Below, piece by piece: positions 46,917 to 55,632 of a stretch of 64,000 bases of DNA. The position numbers were made by a program, and so were the translations under genes. The notes beneath the pieces were generated by a model, which was not told where the DNA came from, did no database searches, and saw only the letters and a list, made by a program, of their open reading frames with translations. Every line of letters begins with the position of its first letter. Position 1 is the stretch's first letter. Source of the stretch: Hyphomicrobium_A sp963745205 (lineage in GTDB: Bacteria; Pseudomonadota; Alphaproteobacteria; Rhizobiales; Hyphomicrobiaceae); assembly GCA_963745205.1 (NCBI GenBank), contig CAVUWX010000010.1, positions 1-64,000 of the forward strand, given 5' to 3'.

Positions 46917-47023
46917 GGGCGCGGATGATGCGCTTGCCGGCTCGTGACCTTCGACAAGGGCGTGCCGATTGCCGCCGTCAAGGGCGCGCGTCCGGGGCGC
47001 CTCGTGGCGCTCTAGGAGCCTCC

Positions 47024-47307
47024 GCCGCGACGCCCCAGACCTTGGCGCCCGGTTGACAGGAGCGTTCCCGTTGCCGATCTGAGGGCCAGCACCGCAGCAA
47101 TCGGAAGGCTCGCATGAACATCGATCTTTCGGGCAAGACCGCACTCATCACCGGCTCCACCGCCGGCATCGGCCGCGCCATCGCAGAAGGCCTGGCCAAG
47201 GCGGGCGCGGCCGTCGTCGTCAATGGCCGCAAGCAGGAGACGGTGGACAGGGCAGTTGCCGCCGTCTCCCTGGCTGGGACGGGCGCCAAGGTCTGCGGCG
47301 TCGCGGC
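47024..47307. repeat. 28-bp inverted repeat linking the intergenic spacer and the SDR gene
   Basis: 47024-47051 is the reverse complement of 47280-47307 with one mismatch in 28. The right arm is codons for GAKVCGVAA in the SDR gene; the left arm read on the minus strand gives GAKVWGVAA. So a scrap of this or a related SDR gene lies inverted in the 197-bp spacer before it. No other supported feature lies in 46917-47113. Confidence 0.6.
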
Positions 47308-47908
47308 CGACGTTTCGACGGCGATGGGCTGCGCGGCCATTGTTAGCGCCGTGCCAAGCGTCGACATTCTCGTGAACAACGCCGGCATCTTCGAGCCCAA
47401 GCCCTTCGCCGAGATCCCCGACGCCGACTGGACGCGCTTCTTTGAGGTGAACGTCTTATCGGGCGTGCGCCTGTCGCGCGCCTATCTGCCCGGCATGCTC
47501 GAGCGCAACTGGGGCCGCATCATCTTCATCTCGTCGGAATCGGGCCTGCAGATCCCCAAGGAGATGATCCACTACGGCCTCACCAAGACGGCGCAGCTCG
47601 CGCTCTCCCGCGGACTCGCCGAGACCACGTCGGGGACGGGTGTGACGGTCAACGCGGTGCTGCCGGGCCCCACCCGCTCCGACGGCGTGGAGGAATTCCT
47701 GGTGAGCATGGCCGAGGACGCGGGCCAATCCCCCGACGAGTTCGCCAAGACTTTCGTTAAGACGCTGCGCCCTTCCTCGCTGCTGGAGCGCTTTGCCAGC
47801 GTCGAGGAGGTCGCAAACATGGTAGTCTACGTCGCCTCGAAGGAAGCCTCGGCCACCAACGGCGCGGCGCTTCGGGTCGATGGTGGCGTTGTCCGCTCCA
47901 TCGCGTGA
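47114..47908 (+). CDS. Short-chain dehydrogenase/reductase
   Basis: 264 residues, classical SDR. NAD(P)-binding TGSTAGIG (13-20), NNAG (88-91), and catalytic Ser near 141 with Tyr154-x3-Lys158 (YGLTK). The C-terminal NGAALRVDGGVV is typical. Oxidoreductase of unknown substrate. It follows pccB on the same strand after 197 bp; a role in acyl-CoA metabolism is possible but unsupported by motif. Confidence 0.9.
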   Translation: MNIDLSGKTALITGSTAGIGRAIAEGLAKAGAAVVVNGRKQETVDRAVAAVSLAGTGAKVCGVAADVSTAMGCAAIVSAVPSVDILVNNAGIFEPKPFAEIPDADWTRFFEVNVLSGVRLSRAYLPGMLERNWGRIIFISSESGLQIPKEMIHYGLTKTAQLALSRGLAETTSGTGVTVNAVLPGPTRSDGVEEFLVSMAEDAGQSPDEFAKTFVKTLRPSSLLERFASVEEVANMVVYVASKEASATNGAALRVDGGVVRSIA

Positions 47909-47948
47909 GGACGCGGGTATGACGCGGGTATATTGAAGGTTGCAAGCC

Positions 47949-48305
47949 ATGAGACGCTTGAGGGGGCCATTGGCGGCCCTGTTGGGAGCGGCCCTTCTGG
48001 CCGTGGCACTGGCGGCGAGCAGCCAGGCCTACGAGCAAGGCCTCTGCTACGAGACGATCGGTTGCGTGCAGGACCGGCTCATCGACCAGCGCGATGCCGA
48101 GAAGCTCGGCTGCGACCAGCTCTGGACCGTGCGCAACGGCATCTATGCGGTGCGCGGCTACTGCTTCAAGACCGAGCGCGGCAAGGCCAACTTCAGCAAC
48201 GAGGGCTGCAATTTTGACGACGAAGCCCAGGTGCCGCTCAACGACTACGAGCGCGCCAACGTTAAGCTCATCCGCGAGCTCGAGCAGCGCCGCAACTGCG
48301 GATAA
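47949..48305 (+). CDS. Secreted YARHG-domain protein
   Basis: 118 residues from ATG 47949, with GAAGG upstream. Signal peptide about 1-28 (LAALLGAALLAVALAASSQA). The mature part has the YARHG-type stretch LWTVRNGIYAVRGYCFKTER with the central motif changed to YAVRG, and C-terminal NDYERANVKLIRELE. Six Cys. YARHG domains are extracellular and uncharacterised. Confidence 0.75.
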   Translation: MRRLRGPLAALLGAALLAVALAASSQAYEQGLCYETIGCVQDRLIDQRDAEKLGCDQLWTVRNGIYAVRGYCFKTERGKANFSNEGCNFDDEAQVPLNDYERANVKLIRELEQRRNCG

Positions 48306-48539
48306 GCGGCGGCATCATTCGCCAATGACACGTAGCCCGACGCGGCCTGCGCGCACGGCCTAAGCGTCCATTTTCCCACTCGAATCATGCTTTGCCCGCG
48401 ACAGCACCGGCAACATGAACGCCGCCTGCAATCGGTATTCAGATCGAGTTCAACGCCACCCCCTTATTCCTCGCCCACATCAACAGCCGAGGCCTGCGCG
48501 ATCCGCCAGCGCCTCTCAACCGAGGAAGGGGTGCACCCC

Positions 48540-48872
48540 ATGAACAAGATTGCTCTTATCGCTACCGGCCTGCTTGTCGCGACCACCGCGGCCGCCTCCG
48601 CCAACAGCATCGATGCCACCCGTGACCGTCAGGCGGACCGCATCGAGCACGGCCGCGAGACCGGCAAGATCACGTGGACCGAAGGCCTGCGGCTGCGCGC
48701 CGAGCAGCACCGCATCGCGCGCACGGAGGCGGAGTATGAGTCGAAGGGTTACATGACGAAGTCCGAGCGCCGCAGTGTTCGGGACATGCAGGAAGATGCT
48801 GCCGAGCACATCGCGGAGGAGAAGAACAACGGCTGGAGCCGGGTCTGGTGGCTGCCGCGCGTCGGCAAGTAG
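48540..48872 (+). CDS. Small secreted helical protein
   Basis: 110 residues after AGGAAGGGG. Signal peptide about 1-21 (IALIATGLLVATTAAASA). The mature protein is highly charged and predicted helical (RDRQADRIEHGRETGKITW). No family name known to me. A terminator follows, so it is likely a single-gene unit; the 234 bp before it hold no other supported gene. Confidence 0.65.
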   Translation: MNKIALIATGLLVATTAAASANSIDATRDRQADRIEHGRETGKITWTEGLRLRAEQHRIARTEAEYESKGYMTKSERRSVRDMQEDAAEHIAEEKNNGWSRVWWLPRVGK

Positions 48873-48904
48873 CCCTAGTGAGGTTCTCCGTTTGCAAGTT
48901 TCCT

Positions 48905-48933
48905 GGGGCTGCCGCGAGGCGGCCCCCTTTTTG
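48905..48933 (+). terminator. Rho-independent terminator
   Basis: A 9-bp stem (48905-48913 with 48918-48926, one G-U pair) and a GCGA loop, followed by CTTTTT. Confidence 0.8.
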
Positions 48934-49077
48934 TCGGGATGGGCACCTTGATGCGCTGCGGCCACACTTCAACCATCGATAGAGCGAACGCCTCGGTTCG
49001 GGGCACCCGTTAGCCAATTGGTAAGCCCGAGATCCTAGTCTTCCCAGCGAGGTTTCTCGCGAACTAAGGGGTTTGAA

Positions 49078-50085
49078 ATGGGCGGGTTGGGGTTGCTTCG
49101 GTTCGAAGAGATCATGCGGGGCGGCAGCATTAACGATGTCGATGTCCTGCGGCTGCGCGGCGCCTTGCATGACGACGGCATTGTTTCGGCCGACGAGGCG
49201 GAAATGCTGTTCCGGCTCAATGAAGCTTGCCCCTCGCAGCACCCGGCATGGGCCGACCTCTTTATCGAGACGCTGACCGATTACCTCGTCGATCAGTCGG
49301 AGCCGGAGGGCTATCTGACCACCGATGACGCCAAGCGCTTGATCGGGCGGGTGACGAGCGGCGGCCGCTCGCCCCGCCGGGTCGAACTCGATTTGATCGT
49401 CAACGTTCTCGACAGGTCGCGCTGGTCGCCGGTGAGCCTATCGCGCTTTGCGCTCGAGCAGGTGAAGCGGGCCGTCACCGATGGCGACGGACCCTTGCGC
49501 GCCGGGCATGCGCCCGTGAAGGGCACCATTCGCGAGCCGGAGGTGGAGCTGGTGCGCCGCATTCTTTATGCCTTCGGCGGCGACGGCAGCGTGGCAGTGA
49601 CGCGCGCGGAGGCGGAAGTCCTCTTCGACATCAACGACGCCATTGCCGATCCGGCGGAGAACCCCGTTTGGGCCGACCTTTTCGTCAAAGCCATCACCAA
49701 CGTCGTGATGGCAGCCTCCGGCCGGGCCGTGCCGACGCGGGAGGAAGCACTGCGCCGGGATGCCTGGCTTATCGAGCGTGGCGAGCTTTCGCCAAGCGCG
49801 CTTCTGGCGGCTATGGTGCGGTCAAGCCTCGACGCGGTATGGGGCGCCTACCAGGAACAGTCGCCAGAGGAGCGAGCTCTGGCCCGGCTCGAGCACCAGC
49901 GCATCGAGATCATCACCAGTGAGGCGATCACCGAGGCCGAAGCCGCCTGGCTGTGCGGGCGCATTGGGCGCGGCGGACGGCTGACCGCGAACGAAACTGC
50001 CCTCATCGCCTACCTCAAGAAGGAATGCGCGGCGATGCACCCCGATCTGCAGGCCACGGTGAACAGGCTCGCAGAAGCTGCCTGA
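49078..50085 (+). CDS. Hypothetical protein with three internal repeats
   Basis: 335 residues, soluble, acidic, predicted helical. A unit of about 30 residues recurs: 33-62 (GIVSADEAEMLFRLNEA...HPAWADLF), 168-202 (GSVAVTRAEAEVLFDINDA...PVWADLF) and, weaker, 299-328 (GRLTANETALIAYLKKE...HPDLQATV). The regular D/E positions could suggest an EF-hand- or TerB-like helical repeat, but I do not recognise the family. It stands alone between a terminator and pccA. Confidence 0.75.
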   Translation: MGGLGLLRFEEIMRGGSINDVDVLRLRGALHDDGIVSADEAEMLFRLNEACPSQHPAWADLFIETLTDYLVDQSEPEGYLTTDDAKRLIGRVTSGGRSPRRVELDLIVNVLDRSRWSPVSLSRFALEQVKRAVTDGDGPLRAGHAPVKGTIREPEVELVRRILYAFGGDGSVAVTRAEAEVLFDINDAIADPAENPVWADLFVKAITNVVMAASGRAVPTREEALRRDAWLIERGELSPSALLAAMVRSSLDAVWGAYQEQSPEERALARLEHQRIEIITSEAITEAEAAWLCGRIGRGGRLTANETALIAYLKKECAAMHPDLQATVNRLAEAA

Positions 50086-50285
50086 GCGACCAAAAGCGCA
50101 ATTGCGCCCTGTGGCGAGCAGCCTAGCGTGGCTGACAGCGGCGTTGGCGGCTAATCTTTGATCATCTGCGCTGGCGCCGATCGGCTCACGCCTGTTTACG
50201 ACACCTTTGTGGCCGTCTAGAACGACAGCCACGATTGACCGGCGTCCCGTCCGGGGTGCGCCCGCCAGCAGGGCTTCAAGCGACA

Positions 50286-52304
50286 ATGTTCACAAAGATC
50301 CTGATCGCTAACCGCGGTGAGATCGCTTGCCGCGTCATCAAGACCGCGCGGAAAATGGGCATCAAGACGGTGGCGGTCTATTCCGACGCCGACCGCGATT
50401 CCCTTCACGTCGAGATGGCGGACGAGGCGGTGCACTTAGGCCCGCCGCCTGCCGCCCAGTCCTACCTGCTGATCGACAAGATCGTGGAGGCCTGCAAGGC
50501 CACGGGGGCCCAAGCGGTCCATCCGGGCTACGGCTTCCTATCCGAGCGCGAGGCCTTCCCAATCGCGCTCGAGAAGGCCGGCATCGTATTCATCGGGCCG
50601 AACCCCAAGGCGATCGCCGCCATGGGCGACAAGATCGAGAGCAAGAAGGCCGCGGCCAAGGCCAAGGTCTCCACCGTGCCCGGGTACGTGGGCGAGATCG
50701 CCGACGTCGACCACGCGGTCAAGATCGCGGACGAGATCGGCTACCCCGTTATGATCAAGGCCTCCGCCGGCGGCGGCGGCAAGGGCATGCGCATTGCCTG
50801 GGGAAAAGGGGAGGTCGCGGACGGCTTCACCTCCTCGCGCAACGAAGCCAAGGCGAGCTTCGGCGACGACCGCATGTTCATCGAAAAGTTCATCGTCAAC
50901 CCGCGCCACATCGAGATCCAGCTCATCGGCGACAAGCACGGCAATGTCGTTTATCTGGGCGAGCGCGAATGCTCGATCCAGCGGCGCAACCAGAAGGTGA
51001 TCGAGGAAGCGCCATCGCCGCTGCTCGACGAGAAGACCCGCCGTGCCATGGGCGAGCAGGCGGTCACACTCGCCAAGGCGGTCGGCTACGATTCAGCCGG
51101 CACGGTTGAGTTCGTCGCCGGCCAGGACAAGAGCTTCTACTTCCTGGAGATGAACACGCGCCTGCAGGTTGAGCATCCGGTGACGGAGCTGATCACGGGC
51201 GTGGACCTCGTCGAGCTGATGATCCGCGTCGCCGCCGGGGAGAAGCTGCCATTCAAGCAGTCGGACGTGAAGCTCAACGGCTGGGCGGTCGAAAGTCGCG
51301 TTTATGCCGAGGATCCGTTCCGCAACTTCCTACCTTCGATCGGGCGCCTCGTGCGCTACCGCCCTCCGGCCGAGGAAGTGCGAGGCGGCGTCACCGTGCG
51401 CAACGACACCGGCGTATACGAGGGCGGCGAAATCTCGATATTCTACGACCCGATGATCGCCAAGCTCGTCACCCACGCCCCCACGCGCGAGGCTGCGATC
51501 ATCGCCCAGGCCGACGCGCTCGACGCGTTCTACATCGACGGGATCCAGCACAATATTCCCTTCCTGGCCGCACTCATGCAGCACCCGCGCTGGAAGAAGG
51601 GCGCCCTCTCGACCGGATTCATCCCCGAGGAGTTCCCCGACTGCTTCAAGCCAAGGGAAGCCAAGGGCGAGGAGCTCGAGGTAGTCGTGGCGGTGGCCGC
51701 CACCGTTGACCACCAGAGCAACCTGCGCCGTCGCGAGATCACACATCAGATGTCGGGAGAGCGCGTGCGCTTCGCCACGCAGCGCGTGGTGAAAGTCGGC
51801 GACGGACAGATGAAGGTCGAGATTTCCGGGCCGCTCGCGGGTCCGTTCCAGGTCGTGTTCCGCGATAAGGCAGGCAAGCCCACCCGCTCGGTGGCGGTCG
51901 CCTCGGCCTGGCAACCGGGCGAGCCCGTGTGGCACGGCAAGGTGGGCGACCGGTACGCCCACGTGCAGGTCCGGCCTATCGTCAACGGCGCGAGCCTCGC
52001 CTACCGCGGCATCCAGGTGCCGGTCTACGTCTATACCGAGCGCGAGGCGGCGCTCGTCGCGCTGATGCCGGCGAAGGCTGCGGCGGACACCTCCAAGGTG
52101 CTGCTCTGCCCCATGCCGGGCCTCGTGAAGGCGATCAACGTAGCCGAAGGCCAGGAGGTGCAGCCGGGGGATTCGCTCGCCGTGGTCGAGGCCATGAAGA
52201 TGGAGAACATCCTGCGGGCAGAGCGCAAGGGCGTCGTCAAGAAGGTCAACGCCAAGGCGGGCGACAGCCTCGCGGTCGATGCGGTGATCATGGAGTTCGC
52301 GTGA
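50286..52304 (+). CDS. pccA: Propionyl-CoA carboxylase alpha subunit (biotin-containing)
   Basis: 672 residues from ATG 50286 (MFTKILIANRGEIACR); upstream open frame is not conserved. Biotin carboxylase with the glycine-rich ATP loop KASAGGGGKGMR and EMNTRLQVEHPVTE; a middle domain that binds the beta subunit; and a biotinyl domain with EAMKM, biotin Lys638. It pairs with PccB, about 3.4 kb upstream with four genes between, an arrangement frequent in Hyphomicrobiales. Confidence 0.95.
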   Translation: MFTKILIANRGEIACRVIKTARKMGIKTVAVYSDADRDSLHVEMADEAVHLGPPPAAQSYLLIDKIVEACKATGAQAVHPGYGFLSEREAFPIALEKAGIVFIGPNPKAIAAMGDKIESKKAAAKAKVSTVPGYVGEIADVDHAVKIADEIGYPVMIKASAGGGGKGMRIAWGKGEVADGFTSSRNEAKASFGDDRMFIEKFIVNPRHIEIQLIGDKHGNVVYLGERECSIQRRNQKVIEEAPSPLLDEKTRRAMGEQAVTLAKAVGYDSAGTVEFVAGQDKSFYFLEMNTRLQVEHPVTELITGVDLVELMIRVAAGEKLPFKQSDVKLNGWAVESRVYAEDPFRNFLPSIGRLVRYRPPAEEVRGGVTVRNDTGVYEGGEISIFYDPMIAKLVTHAPTREAAIIAQADALDAFYIDGIQHNIPFLAALMQHPRWKKGALSTGFIPEEFPDCFKPREAKGEELEVVVAVAATVDHQSNLRRREITHQMSGERVRFATQRVVKVGDGQMKVEISGPLAGPFQVVFRDKAGKPTRSVAVASAWQPGEPVWHGKVGDRYAHVQVRPIVNGASLAYRGIQVPVYVYTEREAALVALMPAKAAADTSKVLLCPMPGLVKAINVAEGQEVQPGDSLAVVEAMKMENILRAERKGVVKKVNAKAGDSLAVDAVIMEFA

Positions 52305-52305
52305 G

Positions 52306-52690
52306 ATGGCAGATCGCAGGCTCATCTCCTCGGGCTCGCCGTTCGAAAAGCAAATCGGCTATTCGCGCGCCGTCGTCGCCGGCCCGTGGGTGTTCATGTC
52401 GGGCACGACCGGTTTTGACTACAAGTCGATGACCATCTCCGACAACATCATCGAGCAGGCAGAGCAGTGCTTCCGCAACGTCGCCGGGGTGCTCGAGCAG
52501 GCGGGCACCTCGTTCGCCGACGTCGTGCGCATCACCTACCTGCTGACGCGGCGCGAGGATTTCGAACCGCATCTGGCCGGTGCTGCAGCGCTACCTCGGC
52601 GAGGTCCGCCCCGCCTGCACCATGATCGTCGCCGGATTGCTCGACCCGCGCATGCTGATCGAGGTCGAGGTGACGGCCTTCAAGGCCTGA
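52306..52690 (+). CDS. RidA/YjgF family enamine deaminase-like protein, with one +1 frameshift
   Basis: Starts one base after the pccA stop. SSGSPFEKQIGYSRAVVAGPWVFMSGTTG and ADVVRITYLLTRREDFEP are RidA-type. An extra C at 52570 (GAACCGCATCTGG) breaks the frame; removing it restores IWPVLQRYLGEVRPACTMIVAGLLDPRMLIEVEVTAFKA, ending at 52690 with 127 residues. It includes the family Arg (VRPACT) and Glu (IEVEVTA). RidA proteins hydrolyse reactive enamine/imine intermediates. Confidence 0.9.
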
Positions 52691-52718
52691 ACCTCCCGCG
52701 AGTTGAAGGGTGCCGGCC

Positions 52719-52994
52719 ATGCGCACAGTCCGGGTGAGGGTCGAGGGGTGCGTGCAGGGAGTAGGCTACCGCGCGTTCGTTGAGCGCAATGCTCTCGCCC
52801 TGGGGCTCGATGGCTGGGTGCGCAACCGCCGCGATGGCACGGTCGAGGCGATGTTCCAGGGGCCGGACGAAACTATCGATGAGATGCTCATCCTCTGCCG
52901 GCGCGGGCCGTCTGCTTCCGCCGTCACAAGCCTCGAGACGATCGGGGAAGGCGCTGGTGCGCTCACCGGGTTCGAGGTGCGGCCGACGGCGTGA
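52719..52994 (+). CDS. Acylphosphatase
   Basis: 91 residues from ATG 52719. Signature VEGCVQGVGYRAFVERNA with the catalytic Arg, then LDGWVRNRRDGTVEAMFQG with the catalytic Asn. It hydrolyses acyl phosphates. Same strand and 28 bp after the RidA gene, so probably pccA-ridA-acylphosphatase form one operon. Confidence 0.93.
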   Translation: MRTVRVRVEGCVQGVGYRAFVERNALALGLDGWVRNRRDGTVEAMFQGPDETIDEMLILCRRGPSASAVTSLETIGEGAGALTGFEVRPTA

Positions 52995-52998
52995 CGCA

Positions 52999-53850
52999 TT
53001 ATCGGGCGAATTTGGCGGCCTGGCGCTTCAGGCTGCTCAAGAACGGCTCATAAGCCTCCTCATTACGCGCCTCCGGATAGACCATGTAGACCGGATAGAC
53101 GAATTTGCGCGCGCGGCTCGGCTGGCGCAGGCGCCCGCGGGCGATGTGCGTGCGCACGAGCCGGTGCGGGAAATAGCCCGAGCACTCGTTGGCGAGCAGG
53201 TAGTCGATGCCGGCGGAGCCGAGATCGAGATTCAGCCCGGGGTTGGTGAACTCGGGGTAGGCGGCGGAGTGGTCCTGCTGGAAGTCGGGTCCCCAGTCGA
53301 TGAACACGTAATCGGCTGAGGAGCGCCGCTGCGTCGGCGGCACGCTCGTCACCAGCACGAACTCCTCGTCGAAAAGGTGCTCGATCGTGAGCCCCGGCGG
53401 CTGCGTCGGACGGTACATAACGGCAAGGTCGAGCGTGCCCTCGAGGAGCCGCTGCGTCAGCACCGCCGACAAGCCTGCGCTGGCGGAAATCGCGATATCG
53501 GGAATGTTGGCACGCAGCCAAGACACCCACTTGAGCAGGAACCCGTCCCACAGAGCGACCGGAGCGCCGGCAGCCAAGTGGTCGCGGTGCTGATCAGAGA
53601 GACCGACTTCCAGCTGCGCGTGCTGCCAGACGCGCACGAGTGCCAAAGCATGTTTCTGGAACTGCTCGCCCGCAGCGGTGAGCTCCGCACCCGACTTGGA
53701 GCGCTCGAACAGAGGTCGGCCGAGCAGATCCTCGAGGCCTTTGATGCGCGCAGATACCGTCGACTGGGTGACGTTCATCTTGCGCGCGGCGTCGATGAAG
53801 CTCCGGGTCTCGGCAACCATCAGGAAGGTGCGCGCGAGGTTTACATCCAT
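52999..53850 (-). CDS. LysR-family transcriptional regulator
   Basis: 283 residues. N-terminal winged helix (about 1-60): ARTFLMVAETRSFIDAARKM, then NVTQSTVSARIKGLEDLLG; C-terminal substrate-binding domain (about 90-275). It is convergent with acylphosphatase (4-bp gap) and transcribed away from the small lysine-rich gene at 54026; the intervening region is the natural place for its operator. Ligand unknown. Confidence 0.9.
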   Translation of the reverse strand: MDVNLARTFLMVAETRSFIDAARKMNVTQSTVSARIKGLEDLLGRPLFERSKSGAELTAAGEQFQKHALALVRVWQHAQLEVGLSDQHRDHLAAGAPVALWDGFLLKWVSWLRANIPDIAISASAGLSAVLTQRLLEGTLDLAVMYRPTQPPGLTIEHLFDEEFVLVTSVPPTQRRSSADYVFIDWGPDFQQDHSAAYPEFTNPGLNLDLGSAGIDYLLANECSGYFPHRLVRTHIARGRLRQPSRARKFVYPVYMVYPEARNEEAYEPFLSSLKRQAAKFAR

Positions 53851-54025
53851 CGTGCGTGATCGGCTGCAATGTTGCGTTGATGGCTATCTATCGAAATTTT
53901 CGATAGGGGTCACCGGGAATTTTCATTTGTGGATGCGTTTGATTCTCACCAAATTGGGGGCGTCCCGACAGAGTCGGAGCGATTCGAACTCGTACCAGCT
54001 CGGGGTCACAACGGAAGGACTGACC

Positions 54026-54094
54026 ATGGTCAAGGCGAAAAAGAAAGCGGCGAAGAAGCCTGCGAAGAAAGCAGCGAAGAAGAAGAAGAGATAG
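54026..54094 (+). CDS. 22-residue Lys/Ala-rich peptide
   Basis: Preceded by GGAAGGA seven bases upstream of the ATG. The product is nearly all Lys and Ala with two Pro (histone-H1-tail-like KKAAKKPAKKAAKKKK). Very short histone-like peptides of this kind exist in Hyphomicrobiales genomes, often longer. Nucleic-acid binding is an inference from composition. Confidence 0.45.
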   Translation: MVKAKKKAAKKPAKKAAKKKKR

Positions 54095-54128
54095 TGATCT
54101 CTTAACGGAGGTCGCAGGAGAGGCCGTA

Positions 54129-54473
54129 ATGTCCTCCATGGTCGTTGCGGCACTTGCAATCGCAGTCTTACTCTTATCCCCGCTCGCGCACGCGTCGTCG
54201 CTTACCAACCGAAACGGCAAGGACTTCAAGGTCACTGTCATCGAGGGGAGAGCGACAAAAGACCAGGTTTTAAAGCCGTCCGCGGCGCTCGAAGGGATCT
54301 GTCTCAAAGGCTGCGTGGTCCGCCTCAACGACAGCGATAACGATGAATACGAGCTCCAGGGCTCGGACGTTGTGTCGATTGAGGATGGCCACCTCTACTA
54401 CGACGGGCCACCCCCGTCTGCGGTGCCGAAGGCTGGTGAAGCGGTTCAGCCCTCGAAGCCCGGCGCCAAGTAG
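54129..54473 (+). CDS. Small secreted hypothetical protein
   Basis: 114 residues from ATG 54129. Signal peptide about 1-23 (VVAALAIAVLLLSPLAHA), a compact domain (VTVIEGRATKDQVLKPSA, one Cys pair in GICLKGC) and a Pro-rich end. It lies 34 bp after the Lys-rich peptide and may be co-transcribed. Family not recognised. Confidence 0.6.
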   Translation: MSSMVVAALAIAVLLLSPLAHASSLTNRNGKDFKVTVIEGRATKDQVLKPSAALEGICLKGCVVRLNDSDNDEYELQGSDVVSIEDGHLYYDGPPPSAVPKAGEAVQPSKPGAK

Positions 54474-54528
54474 AGGCAGGCGATGGTTTGGGCGCCCGGT
54501 TTCCGATGGGGACCGGGCGCCTCCTTGT

Positions 54529-55278
54529 TCAGGGGTCTGAGTCCGCCGTTGCCGTCGCCTGCTCTACGCCGATCGGCGCGCGCGCGCCCCGCGAGCGTCC
54601 AAAGCAACGCTCGAATTGCCCCCGCAGCACGTTATCCACAACTTCCATCGAGGACTGCGCACCAAGGTCGGCAAGGCTGGTGACGCCGTGGCCGGCGATG
54701 CCGCACGGCACGATGCCGTCGTAGTGCGATAAATCGGGGTACACGTTGAGGCTGATCCCGTGCAGGCTTACCCACTTGCGCAAGCGCAAGCCCACCGCCG
54801 CGATCTTGTCCTCGGCTCGCGCATCCTTGTCGGGCCTGCGCACCCAGATGCCGACGCGGCCCTCGCGCGTCTCGCCGGCGACGCCCAATTCGGCTAGCGC
54901 AGCGATGACCCATCGTTCGAGCGCGGCGACAAAGGCGCGCACGTCGCCGCCGCGCTGCCTGACGTCGAGCATAAGGTACACCACGCGCTGTCCGGGACCA
55001 TGATAGGTGAACCTGCCCCCGCGCCCCGTCCGGTGCACGGGGAAGCGGTCGGGATCGAGCAGCTCCGCGTCTCGGGCGGAGGAGCCGGCGGTGTAGAGGG
55101 GCGGGTGCTCGAGCAGCCAGACGAGCTCGGGCGCGCGGCCCGCGGCGATGGCCTCGGCGCGCGCCTCCATGGTGCGCACGGCAGCGAGGTAGTCGACGGG
55201 GCTGGTGCTTACGGCCCACTCGACCTCCGGCAGGACGCGCGGGGTCGTGGGGAGCACAAAGGCCTGACCTGGCTTCAT
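54529..55278 (-). CDS. lipB: Octanoyltransferase LipB
   Basis: 249 residues. EHPPLYTAG (57-65), RGGRFTYHGPGQ, Lys158 in EDKIAAVGLR and acyl-accepting Cys192 in IVPCGI: the LipB Cys/Lys pair. It transfers octanoyl from acyl carrier protein to lipoyl domains, the first step of lipoate synthesis. Transcribed toward the small secreted protein gene, with 55 bp between stops. Confidence 0.94.
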   Translation of the reverse strand: MKPGQAFVLPTTPRVLPEVEWAVSTSPVDYLAAVRTMEARAEAIAAGRAPELVWLLEHPPLYTAGSSARDAELLDPDRFPVHRTGRGGRFTYHGPGQRVVYLMLDVRQRGGDVRAFVAALERWVIAALAELGVAGETREGRVGIWVRRPDKDARAEDKIAAVGLRLRKWVSLHGISLNVYPDLSHYDGIVPCGIAGHGVTSLADLGAQSSMEVVDNVLRGQFERCFGRSRGARAPIGVEQATATADSDP

Positions 55279-55424
55279 ACCCGTAGATGTAAGGGTGCGG
55301 AGCCTGCGCTGGCTATACCCGGCGCCCTACCTTGCGCGCGCCGATAGGGCCGAAAAATGGGGGCGGAGCCTACGCTTGTTCCGCGCGAGCGAGTTCGATA
55401 TATGAGCGTTCGTTCTCCCGGCAT

Positions 55425-55510
55425 GCGGTCGTGGCGGAATTGGTAGACGCACTACCTTGAGGTGGTAGCGCCCAAAAGGCGTGGAGGTTCGAGTCCTCTC
55501 GACCGCACCA
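55425..55510 (+). tRNA. tRNA-Leu (GAG anticodon)
   Basis: 86-base class II tRNA. Acceptor GCGGTCG/CGACCGC, anticodon stem CTACC/GGTAG with loop TTGAGGT (anticodon GAG), a long variable arm, T-loop GGTTCGAGTCC and encoded CCA. It is the insertion target of the integrase encoded just downstream. Confidence 0.96.
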
Positions 55511-55593
55511 GTTAAAACCAAACCATCGCGCACCCCGTTGATCCATCAAAACGTCCTGCATTTGCAGGCGCTTGGTGCGGATGGCGTTAAGCC

Positions 55594-55619
55594 ACTTGCT
55601 ACACAAACTTGCTACACAA
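55594..55619 (+). repeat. Tandem 13-bp repeat before the integrase gene
   Basis: ACTTGCTACACAA occurs twice head to tail (55594-55606, 55607-55619), 84 bp past the tRNA-Leu end and just before the integrase start. Typical place for integrase arm sites or an operator of int. Confidence 0.6.
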
Positions 55620-55632
55620 GCTTGTGGACGAG

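Noticed and set aside
50086..50285. Upstream-extended PccA starting at 50235
   Set aside because: The extra 17 residues are unconserved; MFTKILIANRGEIACR at 50286 is the family N-terminus.
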